A program made the position numbers and the translations under genes. The notes beneath the pieces were generated by a model, which did no database searches, was not told the origin of the DNA, and saw only the letters and a list, made by a program, of their open reading frames with translations. Shown piece by piece: positions 1 through 11,100 of a stretch of 64,000 bases of DNA (its first letter is position 1; every line of letters begins with the position of its first letter). This DNA comes from Mastigias papua (Eukaryota > Cnidaria > Scyphozoa > Rhizostomeae > Mastigiidae). The stretch covers positions 11,282,030 through 11,346,029 of the forward strand of contig OZ025275.1 of assembly GCA_964019165.1 (NCBI GenBank), in the 5' to 3' direction.

Positions 1-397
1 CAGTCAATATTACCACTGGCCAATTCCGAAGGAACAGGAAAGACATTAGAACCACATGTGCATGTGAAAGGTTTACCTCATGAACTCCATCAAAGACATC
101 ACTCAGCCCATCTAAACAAAACACTACACAAACTCCATACTCTGCTACAACTTCAGCCATCCCTTCTCTAGAGATAACATGCCTGCAGCCACATCAAATA
201 CTGACTACAGCTCACCCATTAACATCAGAACACGAAGTTCTAGAAGAAAAATTAGAAAACCACACCTGCAGCCACATCAAATACTGACTAGAGCTCACCC
301 ACCAACATCAGAATACGAAGGTCTAGAAGATAAATTAGAAAACCAAATAGACTGGACTTATAACCCGGTTGCTTTTCATAAAAGGGGGATGCTATGA
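1..397 (+). mobile_element. Possible 3' coding end of an LTR retrotransposon
   Basis: A basic, Ser/Arg-rich tail (residues such as RTRSSRRKIRK) is open from about 179 to a TGA at 395-397. It contains an 83-bp imperfect tandem duplication (units starting near 182 and 265). The stop overlaps a purine run at 380-389 (AAAAGGGGGA) followed by TG, the usual order at the 3' end of Ty3/gypsy-type elements: last ORF, polypurine tract, 3' LTR. No reverse transcriptase or integrase lies inside the window, so the class is inferred. If correct, the element sits in an intron of the mu-crystallin-family gene on the opposite strand. Confidence 0.35.
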
Positions 398-546
398 TTG
401 ACACTGGCTTCATTATCATCAACATTAGCATAAATCTCGCTTTGAGCTCACCGTATGTTCTGTTGTGTTTTATCTTCTTCGTATAATCAGTTTTCTGAGT
501 TAAAAGTAATACGAATGCCGTGTATCCCTTTGTCTTATTCTTCACA
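390..546 (+). repeat. Candidate 3' long terminal repeat
   Basis: The segment starts TGCTATG directly after the purine tract and ends TTCTTCACA, giving the TG...CA ends expected of an LTR. The length of about 157 bp is short but known for such elements. The matching 5' LTR would lie outside the window, so this cannot be confirmed here. Confidence 0.3.
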
Positions 547-1353
547 AAAGTACAATGAGGAACATAACAACTTTTAATGCAGAGTCTTCAATATCAATGA
601 GTTTACCAATGAAAGCATTGTAGAGAGAACAAGTTCATGACCTACAACATAATAATCTGCTGTTTTGTGTTCAAATAATTCTATTTGCGAAGTGTTTCCT
701 TTGGAATTTCCACCACGCTGTAGCAAAAATCCGCATTTTACATCAACAGCCTATTTAACTACTGTACACATTTGTTAAACAACACACTCAACCTATTGAA
801 ATCATTGAATCAAAGTCAAGACCATAGTAACACAGATGCAGCAATGACCATCACCAACTTCCAAAAGAATTGCCATAAATCTCTCTGCATATGATCCTAG
901 TAGGGTTCTCTATTAACAAAAATCTTGCAGATAGTACCATTTCATCGATTCAGGATTTGATGTATAATTCTCAGATAGCCTGAATAATCTCTATCGATTG
1001 TAATGTTGTAACTTATACATTGCTTTCTCCAAGAATTTATGAAAGGCCCAGAAACGCTGAATTACACATTTTTGCAATCAAATTCTACAATTGCTTATAT
1101 TTGGTTCAACATCATGCATTAAAATAAATCTGTACACAGGCAGTAGCAATTTTGCAAGTGTACAGTACTATTCCCATTGCCCACATAGAGTCTAGGTTGG
1201 GAAACCACTGCCTCAACAGTCCTTGTGCATCTGACCCAACGATTTGTAGCTAACTAGCATCTGTCTTCTACGCCTTTTGCTATTTATCCAGTATTTTGAA
1301 ATAAAAAAATATTTTGAAACTTGATATAGCAATTAATGTACAAAAACTGCTAC
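547..1353. other. Intronic sequence, no feature recognised
   Basis: AT-rich sequence between the candidate LTR and the leftmost mu-crystallin-family exon. I see no exon continuing that gene here, so its 3' exons must lie beyond the left edge. Confidence 0.5.
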
Positions 1354-1357
1354 CTAC

Positions 1358-1637
1358 TGTTCACTAGGCAGTCAGGCTTTATCCACTTGCCAAGAACAAC
1401 AGGCTCTTTTGAAAGTGTTACAGTTACAATAACATCGGCATCTTTCACAGCTTTCTCCACACTATCACATGCCACACCGCCCACTTTGCTAGCAAGAATT
1501 TCTGCATTATGAGTGTTCCTACTCCAAATTCTGACCTCAGCAAAATCTCTCACAAGCTTAAGAAATATTGCATGACTATGTGCTTGATGTCCACTCCCAA
1601 TCAATGCAAGGATTCTTGCATCAGGTGCTGCCAGATG
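1358..1637 (-). CDS. CRYM: Mu-crystallin-like exon 4 (Rossmann domain)
   Basis: The acceptor TTTCAG precedes 1637 and the frame enters in phase 0. It encodes ALIGSGHQAHSH, the GxGxxA dinucleotide-binding loop, then VRIWSRNTHNAE and ADVIVTVTL, the second half of the NADPH-binding fold. The exon stops after KPDCLVN at a donor reading GTAGGT (end 1358, phase 1). A second GT four bases further on (end 1354, phase 2) is possible. The next family segment (VGASRPD-like) is not found to the left. Confidence 0.9.
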
Positions 1638-4600
1638 CTGAAATGAAAGCATAAACTATTCCCAACAGAATCTAGAATGATGAGCATTACATTAAGTAAC
1701 CCACAAAATCACCATTTAGTTGCAATATTGTGTGCTACATTTTGCATAAGTGTATTCTCCTGTAACTGTGCTTTCAGAGTTCTTCACAGGCAATATTTTC
1801 AATAAACCCGCAGATTCTTCTGAAGCTTTACATCGAAAAAGTGGCAACATTTCTAGACATGCTGACAGGCATTTTTTCGTCCGACACTTGTCAGAGTGTA
1901 AAACGCTGGAAAACGACCAAAAGATGAACCAGAATATATAGCCAGATGCGGATACACGTGATATGATGAATAATTTGTCCAGTTACCCACACCATTGTTT
2001 ACTTGAAGAGTCCAAATGAGAAAATGAACTCTTGTTGCTAACGAAGATTGGCTTTATGTAAACCGATTCCAAAACACTTAAATGAAAGGACGATCATGCA
2101 CGCCCAATGATCCGAAAATTATCGTCTGAATATGTTCCAGTACATTCTAGATTTTTGATGAGATGTTGTCCTATGGCCGAATCACTTTTCATTTAGGATT
2201 AGAGCTTTTACACATAGGGTGTGTTTGTTTTCTTATTGTAGTGTTTTTCTACTTGAAAGTGTTTTTCCTCAGGACTGCATTCCTCTATGAAGAGCAATAA
2301 ACAGAAAAACACTACAATAAGAGAACAGCCACCATGTATGTGTAAAAGCTCTAAGCTCAAAATGAAAAGTGATTGGGCCATAGGATAACATCTTATCGAG
2401 ATTCCAGAATGCGTCAAAACATATTCGGAGGATAATTTTTGGATCATCATGAGTTTTATAATAGGGCAAGCAAGATCTTCCTTTCATTTAAGTGGTATGG
2501 AATCAGTCTACATAAAGACAGTCTACATCAGACTCATAAAGACTCAAAAGCCAGTCTTGTGTAAGCAAAAAGAGTTCATTTTCTCACTTGAACTCTTCAA
2601 GTAAACAATGGTGAATAGGTGCTAAGTGGTCAAATAGACGCATTATTCACCATTTCACTTGTATCCGCACCTGGCTATAAATTCATATTCTGACGAGTGC
2701 TGGATGACAAATGCTTTTCAGTTTGTCTAAAATATTTTGCCGCTTTTTTAAGCTGTAGTGAGGTTCTGTGGTACCAGCAGACTTCTCAGCTAGATATTTA
2801 GAAAATGACATCAAGCCAACGTCAAATTCACACAAAATAACCTCCTAAGTACCAAAAGGTATGATCACTTCAAGAGTTGTACCAACACACACACGCACGC
2901 ACGCACGCACGCACACACGCGCGCGCGCGTGCACACACACAGAAAGTTAACCAGAAATGAAAGGAAATAAAAAAGAACTGAAAGATTTCATATTAAGTCT
3001 GAAGCACGGGGAACTTCACTACATTAATAGATTCTCACAAGTATTTGTCCCAAAAAGAATGTGTCGTAAAACAAAGCTCACACTGCCACAGGTGTATATC
3101 AGAGCAAGTTAAGTATTCTTAGGTCAAAAATAAACATGGATCATAACAAGTAGGGGTGAGGTGGGGGTGGAAAATACCCAAAAATGAATTAAGTGTGGAG
3201 GAATAGATGGGGAGGAATATATGGGGAGGTTGGAAATACCGTAAATCCTTGAATAAGCCCCTGGGGGCTTACTTGCAAAAATGAATTTTTGGATAGGGGC
3301 CTGATAGAGGGGGCTTATTTCAAAGTCTGGCATTTCCCTTAAAGGTTGACATAAAAAACGACATAATTTTCTCAATCAACTAAATTTTGGGCTTCTAGTA
3401 ACAGAAGCTGATATCGTTAAAAGAGTTACAAAGTGTTGTGTGAACATTTAACAAACATTATAATGTTTCTATTATCACGAAAGTCGCGTTTCTCTTTGCT
3501 GTTTAGCCTCCATTCAAAGGAAGTAATACTGTACAGCTATTGTACTGTGAGGGTTTCTTGAAATATGATATTATTACACAATTATGCTTCCCTCGAATAA
3601 GTCCTCATTGGGGCTTATTCGAGGGGGCTATTTGCAAAAATGATTTTTTAGGTGGGGGCTTATTTGAGGGGGCTTATTCGGAGGTGGGGGCCTATTCAAC
3701 GATTTACGGTAAGTCCTAATTTGTATCAATCAGTGTTCACACAAAAGCCAGAAAAAAGCACTATAAATATGACAATTCTTGTTCACTATTATTTTGGGCA
3801 TGGTTATTACATTCAAAAATTCAAATACTGCTAACCTACTCCAATTAAGAAAATTGAAACTCAGTTACTCAGCCATCTTGCTGGCTTCTCTGAGAAACAT
3901 TGAGAATATACTAACTGGGGGTCTTAATAAGAGTTTGGGAGGGGGTGGGTCAGAAACTTCCTCCAAAACAAAAGCTCAGTATGCTTATTTGGGATCTATT
4001 ACCTTTGTAGCAACAGCAGTTGCAGCTGCAGTCCGAAGGTTGGTGATTGACTCTGCATCTAACAACTGCAAAGGGAAAAATATATTTACATATCATTACA
4101 GTGCATAAAAATGATAGTCATCAAATACTAGATATCCCTTTGCAACAAACTGTTTTCCCCAACAAATGCTATATGCAAGATATTCTTAAAACCCTGACCC
4201 ATGGGCAACAATTAACCAGTGAATTGATTTTGTCCAGTATGTGAAATGCTAGAAATTCAAACATAGATAGTGTTCTACATTACATTTCTATATTGCTTTG
4301 ATATGGGGATATTTTCTGAGATACTACTTTCCTACTTCTGAATGGCAAATTATTGGAAACTAATTGTATCCTCCTACTGCACTGCTGTTGCTGAACAAAT
4401 CTCTTCCAATGTAACCAAATAAACAAAATATAATCATTGCTGTGATCACCTGTAAGGATTCCTTTAAGTAGTAGCATGTTGTTGTTGTTGTTTACTTTAT
4501 TTTGAGTAGGCTGTTATATCTAGCGTTTTCAGCTAATTTAGGCCTACTGTGCATGCCGCAGCCAGGCATGGGACCCCTAGTTTAACGTCCCTTCCGAAGG

Positions 4601-7600
4601 ACTGCGGGGTGAGTTGCTTTGGTCGTTTATCTGGATAGTCGCCCATCCAGCTGCTGACCTAACACAGCCAAGCTTAACTTCAGCTAGCTAACGGAAGCCA
4701 ACTGAACCGCTTGGCCACTCACCCCGCATGTGCTTATGTGATGTGGTTGTCATTGTCTGTTCAGTGATGTTTTTGTGTAGTGTTTGTATATTATCTTTGC
4801 CATGTATTCCCAGGGATGTTTTGCATGCGTGACGTGGCAAACATGCTCATTGTTTTGTCTAAAGATATTTAATTTTACTTTGACAAATGTTATATTGCGT
4901 AAGGTTTTTTTGGAGAGTTGACATTGAGACTAAGGTGTGCAGTAATATGAGTAGTCAAAAGACAACATCTAAAGTTGTCCTTTCATATGTCGAAAAATGA
5001 GGTCTTAGCAAAAGAATTGTTAACAAAGAACCTATTTGCTACGTTGGTCATGAGTACCCAGCAGAGGAATTATACTAGCATAGTCCAGCAAGTACAATTC
5101 TTCAATTGCCAAGAACAGAAAATTGACAATGATGTGAGTGATTTCATTTCTACTCACTAAAAACTTAGCTTGGTTTCTACTCACCTATAATATTTGAGGA
5201 AAACAGGGTGGGAGTGGGTTAAAATGTAACAGAGCTTGTCACCAGAGAGGGAAGGGTCATGCTTAGATAACTTTGTCTGATAAGGTGAAGTAGGGGTCAA
5301 AAAAATAATTCACATTCTGATGATATCATATCTGAATAACTTTAAGTAATTCAATCAATTGTTGTGCCATATCTGATTACAGATGTTGAAAATCAATATC
5401 TTCCAATTTTCTCTCGTCAGCTTTTAAAATTAAAGTTCCAGCATTGTTCTCACTGGTCTGTAGCTCCAAACTATCCAAGTATGTTACTCTTTGCCTTCCC
5501 TTGTCTCTTTTACCTTCAATTTTTCCTATCAGCAGCTGATGTTCTAAATCTTTCTTTCTGCACCATTGTCCTAAAACTCAAGTTGCCTTTTTCTAATTTC
5601 AATATAAATGTTCTTTTACTTTTTGCTCCGGGTAGTACAACATTATTGCAGACCTTATGTATCCAGGAGTGTGTGCTAGCAACTACACGCTACAAATGTC
5701 ACTTTTCTTGAAAAGTATTTAGAGAGGGCACCCACATAACTCCATAAAAGTCTGCCACTGATATCAAATCAATCATTGTATGCTTAAGTAAACTCTATAC
5801 TTACAGCCATTGGTGTCCCTGTTTCTGGATTGAAACTAACAACAATTCCCTGATGTGATGGTATCCCAAGCTTTGCATTTTCACTATATAATGTCACCAA
5901 TTTTGTAGACAATATGTTGTCATCTAATGAATAAGCTGGCATCGTTAACAGGATTCTACAATACAACAAAAGAGATACATGCCAGAGACCACAAAGCTTT
6001 CATTTTTTTGTACATACTGTAAAATCAGCTATTTGGAATCCTTCCCTGGTGGCATGTTGGCATTGGATAGATGACCTCAAAACTATGCTGTGTGCTAATT
6101 GTTAGACAATATACAATATAACAAGGGGCTACACAGCTGGGGAACTGAGCAGGGGGATATGGACCACACTTTCATGAATAAAATTTTCAGCTTACAAGAC
6201 TTATAATGATGCACAGCTGTGTACCAGTGGCTCCACATTGCCCAGTTACCTCAGGTATAAATAAAAACTGTCAAACTCCAAAGTGTGGATAGGTATGACA
6301 TATGGTTGCATAACATGTCCTTTGAGCATACCTGTGTCTTTAAATTTGACAACAGTTGCCACTGGCATCTTGCTATAGCGGAAAGCTCACTGGATGTAGA
6401 ATAGCTCTTGAGTGTGATTGCGACTATATTTTGATTTCAAATTATTTGTGGCAGTTTGCATAAATGAGAAACATTGGTATCTATCTGTGAACTTGGCAAG
6501 TAGTTGAGTTTCATGTTTCATAAATTTAAGTGCCAACTCTTTGTTACATGTGAAGTTAATGTAATGTTCCAATACCTGTGGTAAAACTTCACATTATTGT
6601 ATTGTTTACGCCTTCCTTGATAAAGATTCAAAACATTTAAAGATATGTAAAATTACACTTCACTGCTGTAGAGGGTCAAATAAGAAAAGATAACCAAATC
6701 CAGCTGATGGTTGTTCTTGGAGCAGATGATGCAACCATTTGGGGCTAGATAAGCAACTGGCCACTTGGTAACAACTACATTCACCATGATGTTCAAAGCA
6801 AGCTTTTGGAAGTCAAGTTTCATTACATACATTATGTAAAGATAGAAAAGATCAGTGAAAATGAATTTTCCATTATGATAGGAGATGAGTATACTGAGTA
6901 AACTCTCAGTTTCTGAACAACCTCAAAAGCTGATTATATATCAAAAGATGTATTGCAATAGATTGTATCAGGATCTCTCCTAAAATTTTCCTTGAACAAA
7001 CTTCAAAATTTACTTACTATCACTGGATAAGAAGTTCTGATTTTATTGGATAAATGACTGTCTGGATGAGAGGAAGAGCAACAGAGTATCTGTAAGGCAA
7101 TCTGTGAGGTAAGAGTAGTGAGGTAGGTGCTACACACCAGCTTTGAAACTTGGATGGTAAACCTAAATGCTTTAAAACTTGATGGCTAAAATCCAACATG
7201 ATTGCATTAATAGCATCTCCAGCAATTTAAATGGAATTTCTTTGCAAAGCATACACACTAAATCCTATGTAAGGGAGACCACCTCTAGCTGTTTGGGTCC
7301 TTAGCTCCATATTTTCCAAGAGCTTTAATTCCTGTTTACTTTCACTTCCATTATAGATTTTCATCATTTTTCATCAGTGCCCAAGCACTATACAATTCTG
7401 TCATTCTGTAGTATGGGAGATGCTTTTTAAGCCATTCTAGAGGGCAAAATTTATAACTTTTTCTGTCACATCAGACCCAACCATGGTGGGTCATCCTTTG
7501 TCCATATCAAGCATTCATTGCCCCTTAACTATAAAGACATGGCTCCTGTCCCTGTAAAAAGCTATGAATGTAACATTGTTCATGATACAGTAGCTCTGAT

Positions 7601-9390
7601 GGTCTGAAAAAGGAACAACTATTTGCGATTCACCTCTGCCTTGTTGTTCATAGTTGCTGTGGTTTACTTAATGTTGAAAGGGTAAAGGCATAGGAATAAA
7701 TCTACTACTATTTTTATATAACTATTCATCCTCAATTTCCCACTTATAAGAATTTTGTAGTTTGTGAATACCTGAAGAAAATACTGCTAGAAACTTCAAG
7801 TGATATGACATTTATTTCCTGCTTTCAATTGACAGTTACAAAGGAGGATAACTTCTGGGTTTAAATTCTACTATCAAATTATTAAAGCTTTCTACAATTT
7901 TAGGGGTGCCATTCTGCACCTGGCCCTTCCAGCATAAAATGCCTCCAACCTCCACTGATACTAGGAATGAGGAGTAGGATTGCTACAAGAGTTTTAGCTA
8001 AGCAACTGAAGGTACCAACCTAGTGGTAGAGCTACAGGGTAGTATGTGAGCCAGGTAAGATACAGGTAAATTGAGGTCCCAACTTTAACTAAAATGAGTT
8101 TAAAAGTTAGGTCTGTCTAAATTGCTACAAAACCTTTAGAAATCTCTCATATGCATACAAATGACTCTATTTGCTACTTTCTATCTAGAATAAGTGCACT
8201 CTATATTTATAAAGGTACTTCCCTAATATTAAAAAATGCATGATCCTGGAGCTATTCCCTGGGCTTCCCCAAACCCAAAGTCTTCCTCCCCAAGTGCCAG
8301 ATCAGACTGCATTCTTTACAGTACACAGCGAATATCTTCCCAATGCCATTCTGGCTGTTTCCATCTGCACATGCGCCAATACTTAGTAAAGCCCTATTCA
8401 CAGTATTTTGAAGACCTGCGCCAAGTGCAAAACCTTAAGTTCCACAACCAGTAAATGAGCAAAAATCTACCTAAAAATGAGCTTTCCTGTGGCAAATACA
8501 AAGAATGCAGTCTGGGTGCCAAGACCAATACTACATCTATTATTCACTGCCATGGTCATTTGCTTAAATTGTGTGGCAAACAACCCACCTCTTCTAGTAA
8601 TGTACCTGAAAAGAAGATATTCTTGAACACTGAATAAATCAATGATCGTCCCCCCGATTGCTGTTTGAAATTTTTTCCAACCCCCCATTTATTAATTTTG
8701 AAGATTTTTTCAGTGAAAATGTGTTTTTCACAGGGACTATTTTCATTAACTTATAGACCAACCAGACATTGATTTAATAACCGTTTCCAATACAACTATC
8801 AGTTCCTTCGTTTTGCTGTCTTTTGAGACTATATGCTCAGTCTTCCGAAATTGTTCTTTGCTCTGGAATATCCATGTGCTATGTTTTCCAACCCCCATTT
8901 GTTCCAACCCCTAATGATTTCTTTTCATTTTCAAGTCGCCATATGACACCTACCACCGTCTATTCGGTACTGAAGAGTGGGCTAAGTAGTTCAAATATGT
9001 GGTCTCGTGATCATAGCAAAGCTGGCCCCCCCCCCCCCCCCCCCAACCTGAGGCTCAACCACTTCAGAATCGATGCGCCGGCCCCGATAACTGCATACTC
9101 AAACGTTCTGTATCTTGACTGGAATAGCAGCTGCAATCGTTTACACTAATAGTTTTAAAGCTATAGAATGGGCAAACACGTTTGCTGTAATAAAGTAGGC
9201 GTAACTCTGCTGATAACAAATATTACCCGTTATGTTCCTTTACTTCGACCGCCGTCCTCACAGGCTGAACTACGCCAGAAGCTTTTGAAAAATTCTGAAA
9301 TCCTTTCTCAAGACAACTAATTAATTTCTCATGGTCCATGCTTTTTTCAACTTCATCTCCATCTACAAACTTCACGCTTTTACCAGCCAT
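1358..9390 (-). CDS. CRYM: Mu-crystallin / ketimine reductase-like gene, 5' four exons (partial)
   Basis: Multi-exon gene of the ornithine cyclodeaminase/mu-crystallin family, transcribed leftward. Exons are 9227-9390, 5805-5955, 4003-4065 and 1358-1637, all with GT-AG introns and matching phases (2, 0, 0). The joined frame gives the family order: N-terminal segment with QPVRT, then MPAYS and TKLVTLY, a short LLDAESIT...RTAA...ATK segment, then the Rossmann nucleotide loop GSGHQA and the VRIWSRN strand. In animals the protein is a cytosolic NADPH-dependent ketimine reductase, and in vertebrates it also binds thyroid hormone. The C-terminal third is outside the window. Function is assigned from family resemblance; ornithine cyclodeaminase-like activity is the alternative. 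Confidence 0.88.
1816..2776. repeat. Large imperfect fold-back (inverted repeat), about 1 kb
   Basis: The left arm (about 1816-2240) and right arm (about 2300-2776) are diverged reverse complements around a spacer of about 60 bp. Matching landmarks include GCCAGATGCGGATACA near 1942 against the complement of TGTATCCGCACCTGGC near 2665, and TCTTATTGTAGTGTTTTTCT near 2234 against its complement near 2310. It lies in the mu-crystallin intron between exons 3 and 4. No transposase is recognised; a fold-back transposon or an inverted duplication of an unknown repeat would explain it. Confidence 0.7.
2882..2941. repeat. (CA)/(CACG)/(CG) alternating purine-pyrimidine tract
   Basis: Simple sequence passing from (AC)n through (ACGC)n and (CG)n back to (CA)n. 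Such alternating tracts can adopt Z-DNA, but no function is shown here. Confidence 0.85.
3239..3709. mobile_element. MITE with terminal inverted repeats and TA target duplication
   Basis: The left end CCGTAAATCCTTGAATAAGC is the inverse of the right end, with few mismatches. Both ends are flanked by TA (3237-3238 and 3710-3711). Subterminal GGGGGCTTATT motifs repeat in both orientations. Length is about 471 bp with no coding capacity. The TA duplication suits a Tc1/mariner-mobilised or similar non-autonomous element. It lies in a mu-crystallin intron. Confidence 0.7.
4003..4065 (-). CDS. CRYM: Mu-crystallin-like exon 3 (63-nt exon)
   Basis: The acceptor TTTGCAG precedes 4065 and the donor GTAATA follows 4003. 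The 21 codons, in phase 0 on both sides, encode LLDAESITNLRTAAATAVAT plus K. This matches the family segment that carries the TAxRTAA-type active-site region between the substrate domain and the Rossmann fold. The exon is too short to stand out as an ORF and was found by searching for the missing piece between the two larger exons. Confidence 0.88.
4478..4730 (-). mobile_element. Composite tRNA-like / 5S rRNA-like SINE
   Basis: Read on the minus strand, the head starts GCGGGGTGAGTGGCCAAGCG, a tRNA-type A box in TGGCCAAGCGGTT. It continues with AAGTTAAGCTTGG and GGTCAGCAGCTGGATGGGCG, which resemble the A box and C box of the 5S rRNA internal promoter (AAGCTAAGC and GGTTAGTACTTGGATGGG). The head closes with ACTCACCCCGC, complementary to its start. 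A body with TTCGGAAGGGACGTTAAAC follows, then a (CAA)n tail at 4482-4500. Tandem tRNA/5S SINE heads are known in animals; assignment to a named family is not possible here. Confidence 0.7.
4731..5804. other. Intron, nothing further recognised
   Basis: AT-rich intronic sequence between the SINE and exon 2. Small open frames here show no family resemblance. Confidence 0.5.
5805..5955 (-). CDS. CRYM: Mu-crystallin-like exon 2
   Basis: The acceptor ATTGTAG precedes 5955 and the donor GTAAGT follows 5805. The exon enters in phase 2, with the split Gly codon completing GILLTMPAYS, and leaves in phase 0. It encodes the dimerisation and substrate-domain core: MPAYS, STKLVTLY, IPSHQGIVVSFNPETGTPMA. 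This matches the family's V/GVMPAY...TKLVT...H...V....TG.P.A pattern. Confidence 0.9.
5956..9226. other. First intron of the mu-crystallin-like gene
   Basis: A 3.3-kb intron with donor GTAATA (minus strand, before 9227) and acceptor TTGTAG (before 5955). It contains a (C)19 run at 9026-9044. I see no exon, RNA gene or classifiable transposon in it. Confidence 0.6.
9227..9390 (-). CDS. CRYM: Mu-crystallin-like exon 1 with start codon
   Basis: The ATG at 9388-9390 begins MAGKSVKFVDGDEVEKSM, in register with the N-terminus of animal mu-crystallins. An in-frame ATG 18 nt upstream (9408) is an alternative start that adds six residues. The segment FQNFSKASGVVQPVRTAVEV is the family's A.FS...G...QPVRT motif. 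The exon ends in phase 2 at 9227 before GTAATA. Confidence 0.88.
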
Positions 9391-9817
9391 TTTGTCTATC
9401 CGAAGCACCTGAAGTGCAGATCAGGTGGTGCAGATGCTCTAACAGCGACAGCCTCGATTCAGTTATTTTGGCATCTCGTTTCCTCACATTGTTGCAGCCT
9501 ACCACAGCCTACTTAATGTCGATTGTCAAAAGTCCAAACGAATTTATTACACAGTGAAAACAGTACAGCCATCCCTAATGTTGGTAAGCAGTGGTGACCA
9601 ATCTTTACAGTGATAAAATGGCGCTGTGCAGTGCAAACAGTAAATGTGTGAAATGATAAATCTGCTCAACTCTCCAAAAGTGTAGTCTAAAGATCTTTTG
9701 TAATAAAATTTCCTTAGCTTTAGATATCAAGTAAGATATCAGCTACAATCGCTGCTATGTGGTCATTCTATTAACTTTGGAGACAACTGGTGCCCATCAC
9801 AGTAAAAGAGAAAGGCT

Positions 9818-10606
9818 GAAATACACAATCAGTTTTTGTCTGTTTTGGACTGACAATTCGCAGTTTTTATCAACTGTTTTCAAACATACACGATTAGTTT
9901 TCATCAGTTTTTGACGGACTTTTTGACTTTACGTCAATCAATTCTGATCCAGTGCAGTCTTTCTCAATATAGAACACGACCAAGAAACTACCATGATCGT
10001 GCCTTCGCTGGTCAAGAAAAGGCGAGAAAGCTGGAAAGCGAAAGATATCTATCTGGATGAAAGCATGGTTAAAGTAGGAGGATCTATCATTATAAATGAT
10101 AGGAGTTACATGATATCTTTCCCTTCCATGCTTCTATAAATTCATCGGCATTGATGGATCTTTTCGCAGTTTTGTACTTGTGTAAATCTTCGTTTCATAC
10201 TACGGCAGGCTCTAAGTACAGCTATGCCTTGTAATACGATAAAAATAATTATCGTATACTCATATATATCACAAAGTCCTGATAAGCCCATCAAAAAGTG
10301 CGTACGAAACGCTATAAGTCCAAGGCTTATATTTGGGGGTTTAGGGTATGTTTTGATAGCTTCTCGTATGCATAATTCGTTCGTTTGATGACGATATCCA
10401 CAACAGCGGAAAAAAGATGCTAGGTACCAGTTGCAAACAAAGGAGTCTGCAGGAATGAGTGAAAATTCTTACAGTCAAAAACTGATGAAGTTGGACATGT
10501 TCAACTCCTTCAGTTAACACTGATCGTCACTCATCTCATCAGTTTTTATGAAATACAAGGTCAGTTATTGACTGAAAACTGTTAGTTAAAAACTGACCGT
10601 GTATTT
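9818..10606. mobile_element. MITE-like element with about 25-bp terminal inverted repeats
   Basis: The left end AATACACAATCAGTTTTTG is mirrored by AAAAACTGACCGTGTATTTT at the right end. Subterminal ATCAGTTTTT/AAAAACTGAT motifs recur inside both arms. Length is about 790 bp, with no coding sequence seen. It abuts the LINE fragment that starts at 10.62 kb. Exact ends and target duplication are not resolved. Confidence 0.5.
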
Positions 10607-10617
10607 TAACATTAACA

Positions 10618-11100
10618 GCGTCGTCAGCAAACAATTTCTTGAAGCTGCGCCAAATATTCCATATTTTCATTGAGGAGGAGTGTTTTTAACATTCTAAGGG
10701 AACTTATACCATTTTTGAGCTTGCTTTTGACGGCTTTGTATTGCTCTTTTAAGCTAAGGCTTTCGTGTATGCCAATCCTCAAATATTTTGTACTCTCGAT
10801 CCTCTTGATAACTTGATTATTAAAGACAAGATCTGGCAAATTTTCGCCAACCTTTTCAATTTTCATCTGTGGCCTATAGCAACATAGTCACTTTTGCTAG
10901 CAATTGAACTAAGTTTATTTATCCTCGTCCTATTTGATATATTTTCCAGCTCATTTTTAAAACCTGTTAGCTGTTAACTGTTAGCTTTTCCAGCTCTTCA
11001 AGGCTTTCTGATGTGATACACGAAGCTGTTACCCTTAAGATACTCCAATAATTGGGTGTGTACAATCTTTTCTGGTATCCTCGACGCAGCTGGTAATACT
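10618..11100 (-). pseudogene. LINE reverse transcriptase fragment, downstream part
   Basis: On the minus strand the segment just below 11100 reads VLPAASRIPEKIVHTQLLEY, the RT region after the RPIS motif. Further on come SIASKSDYVAIGH and STKYLRIGIHESLSLKEQYK, the C-terminal RT/thumb motif of CR1/L2/jockey-like non-LTR elements (KYLG..ID..L.W). Codons between these blocks are deleted or shifted, so the copy is dead. It is the continuation of the block at 11871-11990, from which it is separated by a younger insertion. Confidence 0.75.

Noticed and set aside
2208..2487. Two overlapping minus-strand frames (80 and 72 codons)
   Set aside because: They lie within the right arm of the fold-back repeat and show no known domain; the homologous left arm is not open.
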